Part shown: positions 61,117 to 64,000 of the stretch, piece by piece | How positions within the stretch are numbered: the stretch's first letter is position 1 | How the letters are laid out: each line of letters starts with the position of its first letter | Assembly (NCBI RefSeq): GCF_004794105.1 | Contig: NZ_SRYR01000001.1 | Location: 124,001-188,000 of the forward strand | DNA: 64,000 nt | From: Clostridium sartagoforme | GTDB taxonomy: Bacteria > Bacillota > Clostridia > Clostridiales > Clostridiaceae | Reading direction: 5' to 3' | Program-made: the position numbers and the translations under genes | The notes under the pieces: generated by a model | Told to the model about the DNA's origin: nothing | The model's database searches: none | The model's input: the letters and a program-made list of their open reading frames with translations, nothing else

Positions 61117-61989
61117 AAAAGAAGTATCAATAGATTCACCATTAGAAGAAATTACTATAGTTCCGTTAATATCAGTTCTATAAACTTTAATATCTGATAG
61201 AGTACTTAAGGTTTCTTTAGTAGGATGACCATAAGTATTATCTTCACCAACAGAAATAATTGCTATACTAGGATCAATTTTATTTAAAAATTCTTTTGAA
61301 GTAGATGTGGAAGAGCCGTGATGTCCAACTTTTAGGATGTCACTCTTTAAGTTATAGGAGTTGTTGATTACTTCCTCCTCTAAATCACTTTCAGCATCAC
61401 CTGTAAATAGAAAAGAAATTTTACCATAGGTAACTTTAATTATAGAAGAATAATTATTTAAATTTTCATAGTTAGTTAAATTAGGGGCTAAAACTTCAAC
61501 TTTGGTGTTATTACCTAGATTAATTGAACTAACACCAGCCTTTAAGATATTTATCTTTAAGTTTTTTCTAGATAGACTTTCGACCATATTTTCAAAAGCA
61601 GAGGTATTACTGCTAGCTTTTGGAGCATAAAATGCCTCCACTTTATATTTGTTTATTATATAAGCCATGTTTCCTATATGATCTTCATGAGGATGGGTAG
61701 CTATAACATAATCTATTGTCTGCAAATTTAAAGTATCTAAATATTTAACAAGTTTTTCTTTTTCTGATTTAGGCCCAGAATCAATTAACATCACTTTATT
61801 ATTCACTTGAATTAATATAGAGTCCCCTTGCCCTACATCTATAAAACTAACATTAATATCATTTGGATTTATTATATTATTAGAATTAATTATGTTCTTT
61901 ATTAATATGAAATTAGCAATAATAAGAATTGCTATAAGAGAAAATTGAAGATTTTTAATATATCTTTTTTTTATATACATATAGTACAA
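61111..61989 (-). CDS. Secreted/anchored ComEC-like metallo-beta-lactamase-fold hydrolase
   Basis: 292 residues. A basic N-terminus and one hydrophobic helix (~14-32) lead to an MBL domain: 'DINVSFIDVGQGDSILIQ', 'MLIDSGP', the metal motif THPHEDHIG, 'FLFTGDAESDLEEEV', 'DILKVGHHGSSTSTS' and 'ISVGEDNTYGHPTKE'. This is the C-terminal nuclease domain of ComEC found as a separate protein, probably acting on extracellular nucleic acids. The start is uncertain: TTG 61989 or ATG 61980; AGGAGAG lies ~20 bases before them. Confidence 0.82.
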   Translation of the reverse strand: MYYMYIKKRYIKNLQFSLIAILIIANFILIKNIINSNNIINPNDINVSFIDVGQGDSILIQVNNKVMLIDSGPKSEKEKLVKYLDTLNLQTIDYVIATHPHEDHIGNMAYIINKYKVEAFYAPKASSNTSAFENMVESLSRKNLKINILKAGVSSINLGNNTKVEVLAPNLTNYENLNNYSSIIKVTYGKISFLFTGDAESDLEEEVINNSYNLKSDILKVGHHGSSTSTSKEFLNKIDPSIAIISVGEDNTYGHPTKETLSTLSDIKVYRTDINGTIVISSNGESIDTSFK

Positions 61990-62152
61990 AATAAGCTTTT
62001 ATGCTTACTCTCCTTATAAAATATGGGTAATAGTGGTATAATAATATTACTTTAATATAAATATTATTGACACATATATATTAAAATATAATTGAAGAAA
62101 AAGAAATGAGCTTATATAATAAGATAAGAATAAGTGATGGTGGTGAATAGAT

Positions 62153-62869
62153 GTGAAGTTTTTTAAAGTTATACATTATGGGTTATATATGCTGGCTATG
62201 CAGCTAAAAGCAATTAAAAGAATATATATTCTTAAAACTAAGGGGGAAAGGGCTGCAGTTGACTATGCAGGTAAAGTAGGATTAGATTGGGCTAAATATA
62301 CTGTTCATAGAGCTATTGAAATGAATGTTACTGTAATAGGTAAGGAAAACATTCCAGATGTGCCATGCTGTTACATAGGTAATCATACAAGTATATTAGA
62401 TATACCTTTATTAGTTGACTCAGTTGGAACATGTATGGGTTTTGTTGCTAAAAAGGAAATGGTTAAAACACCTATTATAGGGTATTGGATGGGTAAATAT
62501 AATTGTGTCCCTCTAGATAGAGAAAATCCAAGAGAGGCAATTAAAGTAATTAGAGAAGGTAGCGAAAATATTAAAAATGGCTATAGTATGGCTATTTTCC
62601 CAGAAGGAACTAGAAGTAAGGATGGAGTTCTTAGAGAATTCAAAAAGGGAAGCTTAAAGCTTGCTACAATGGCTAAAGCACCAGTAGTTCCAGTTACTAT
62701 AGATGGAGCATACAGGGCTTTTGAAATAGATGGGAAGTTTAAGCCTATTGATATTACAGTAACCTTTGGAGAACCTATATATACTGCTGACCTTACAAGA
62801 GAAGAAGAAAAGCAGTTAATGGATAAGGTAAGATCTATAATTGCAAAAAATTTAAATCAAGAAGCTTAG
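62153..62869 (+). CDS. plsC: 1-Acyl-sn-glycerol-3-phosphate acyltransferase
   Basis: 238 residues. HX4D motif NHTSILDIP, the 'KKEMVKTPIIGYWMGKYNCVPLDREN' block, FPEGTRSKDG, and 'PVVPVTIDGAY' are typical of PlsC. It makes phosphatidic acid at the inner membrane. The start is GTG 62153, with GGTGGTGAATAGAT upstream. Confidence 0.93.
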   Translation: MKFFKVIHYGLYMLAMQLKAIKRIYILKTKGERAAVDYAGKVGLDWAKYTVHRAIEMNVTVIGKENIPDVPCCYIGNHTSILDIPLLVDSVGTCMGFVAKKEMVKTPIIGYWMGKYNCVPLDRENPREAIKVIREGSENIKNGYSMAIFPEGTRSKDGVLREFKKGSLKLATMAKAPVVPVTIDGAYRAFEIDGKFKPIDITVTFGEPIYTADLTREEEKQLMDKVRSIIAKNLNQEA

Positions 62870-62975
62870 CATAAATGGAATTTATAATAGATAATTGAAG
62901 ATAAGACTTCTAATGCATTTTTTGAAAATAAATTTAGTAATTCTGGAGGAATTACGTCATAAATTGTTATTTGTT

Positions 62976-63022
62976 AAGAGTTATACTTACAAGCAGAATG
63001 TTTTAAGTAATAACTCTTTTTT
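62976..63022 (+). terminator. Probable terminator of plsC
   Basis: AAGAGTTATACTTA / TAAGTAATAACTCTT with a ~14-base loop, then TTTT; it is ~107 bases after the stop. Confidence 0.75.
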
Positions 63023-63348
63023 AATTCGTATAATTTATAATAAGCCTTATATATTAATTTGGAATATAGTAAAATTGAAGGCCATTTAAATAAAAGTAAT
63101 ATTTAAAAACTTTTAAATGCGAATAATCAGTATGAGTTTTTTATTTGATATTTTTATTAAATCAATAAAAATAGGAGGTATAAACACAGTATTTACGATT
63201 ACAGAAGAGGTTGATGTTAGAAAGAGATAAAAATTTTAAAAAATGAAAAAATGTTCTTTTAAAACTTGCATAATATATGATATAATAGATAAAAATTAAG
63301 TGAAAATGAAATTTTTAAACGACATATATTTCAAAAGGGGGCAGAAAT
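63023..63348. other. Spacer with a ribosome site not followed by a gene
   Basis: AATAGGAGGTATAAACACAG (63169-63188) looks like a ribosome site, but the following frame (…TVFTITEEVDVRKR-stop) lacks a normal start and is only ~17 codons. It may be a gene remnant. The promoter of the next gene probably includes GATATAATAG near 63280. Confidence 0.35.
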
Positions 63349-64000
63349 ATGCGTAAAGAGTTTTCTTTAAGCAATGATAAGGTATTAATAAATTTTACTG
63401 CTAAGTATTGTTCTACATTTGAGGAGTTAGTTGAAAGTGATGGCTTTAGAAGAGTAATTGAGAACTATTTATTAAAGTCTCAAAAGAAACTTACATTAAG
63501 TTTTAGATATTTAAGAGATTCATTAAAAACTGATGATGTACATGAGATATCTAATGCACTTACAAGGGTATTTAAATACTGTACAGTTATGAACGTTCAA
63601 GAAATTATTGAAGCAAATCCAAACTTCGAAGAATTATTTAGTGATAAGGACAAGTTTATTGCTTTTATTGAGGATTTATATTTATTTTGGAGAAGACTAG
63701 AAAGATATACTTTAGTTCATAGCAATAAGTTACAAGAGGGACTATCAGCAGTTAGCTTTACTCAAGCAAATTCATCTTTATCAAATTTAATCTTAAAACT
63801 ATATAGAAAGATAGAAAAGAATGTTTTAGGATATAAACCAAGTGTATTTAGACAAATTCCAGTTGGAGGTAATGCATCAATTATCTTAAATAAAGTATTA
63901 TGGCCATTACCAAAAGGATATGAAGCTTTAGAAGATATTGAATTTATCGATAGTATTTTATTAGAAACTCCATTTATTACTTATCCTAAAAAGAATACTA
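63349..64000 (+). CDS. Unidentified cytoplasmic protein (3' end outside the window)
   Basis: An ATG with AAAAGGGGGCAGAAAT upstream opens a frame of at least 217 codons that runs off the window. The start is MRKEFSLSNDKVLINFTAKY; the rest is mixed alpha/beta with no membrane segment ('LVESDGFRRVIENYLLKS', 'IEDLYLFWRRLERYTLVHS', 'VGGNASIILNKVLWPLPKGY'). I do not recognise it. Confidence 0.75.
   Translation, partial: MRKEFSLSNDKVLINFTAKYCSTFEELVESDGFRRVIENYLLKSQKKLTLSFRYLRDSLKTDDVHEISNALTRVFKYCTVMNVQEIIEANPNFEELFSDKDKFIAFIEDLYLFWRRLERYTLVHSNKLQEGLSAVSFTQANSSLSNLILKLYRKIEKNVLGYKPSVFRQIPVGGNASIILNKVLWPLPKGYEALEDIEFIDSILLETPFITYPKKNT

Noticed and set aside
62895-63089. 64-codon plus-strand frame after plsC
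   Set aside because: It has no ribosome site, has codon use unlike its neighbours and runs through the plsC terminator hairpin.

Overview
The window is a low-GC, AT-rich clostridial chromosome segment, most likely from Clostridium sensu stricto. This rests on clostridial gene content (a CotS-family spore-coat gene, the dgt-dnaG-rpoD-trmK-nif3 block, pyruvate phosphate dikinase beside a CBS-domain repressor), clostridial RNA regulation (T-boxes, a tandem glycine riboswitch) and very A/T-rich spacers. I do not claim a species. Most genes are ordinary housekeeping genes; the unusual content is mainly in the spacers, in small genes missed by length cut-offs, and in several proteins that have lost catalytic residues.

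Layout. 1-5.2 kb: the end of recO, a DUF4342 protein, a CcpN-like regulator and ppdK. 5.5-14 kb: a hairpin repeat, cotS, dgt, dnaG, rpoD, trmK, nif3 and rnpB. 14.1-18 kb: a small accessory patch with a WG-repeat protein, a PGN_0703-type putative nuclease and small membrane proteins; two copies of a ~190-bp sequence flank the first two, and one copy carries a relic of a 44-residue gene. 18-26 kb: an old yellow enzyme, a K+ channel, tRNA-Leu(GAG), a radical SAM enzyme, a PpaX-like phosphatase, a ~195-nt structured RNA, a 2-hydroxyacid dehydrogenase, and leuA behind a leucine T-box. 26-32 kb: aspartate 4-decarboxylase (-) divergent from an alanine/glycine symporter under a glycine riboswitch, then a glucosaminidase followed by a cluster of repeats. 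32-39 kb: a deleted acylphosphatase, ndk, a large LPXTG-anchored sialidase and a decayed carbohydrate-binding esterase. 38.8-43 kb: potABCD with a cupin-HTH regulator. 43.7-53 kb: a GNAT/DJ-1 fusion, pflA, an exonuclease, arginase, an LCP protein, a pseudo-site-2 protease and a Ppx-like protein. 53-64 kb: T-box-argS, an AI-2E transporter with an apparent ATT start, an acyl-ACP thioesterase, a 35-residue Cys-rich peptide gene, the feo operon, an RNase H-like protein, a ComEC-like hydrolase, plsC and an unfinished unknown gene.

Links between parts. The leuA T-box specifier CTC and its TGGT bulge match the anticodon GAG and the ACCA end of the tRNA-Leu gene 3 kb upstream. The glycine riboswitch controls an alanine/glycine carrier next to an alanine-producing decarboxylase. 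The sialidase and the decayed esterase downstream look like a former sialoglycan-degrading pair.

Repeats. At least five families of short non-coding repeats occur: a 144-bp two-hairpin element (2 copies), a CTG...CAG foldback family (3 copies plus a probable one inside the glycine riboswitch), a promoter-bearing repeat (3 copies upstream of unrelated genes plus a relative), a TATATGATTTCAATT foldback (2 copies), and the 14/16-kb duplication.
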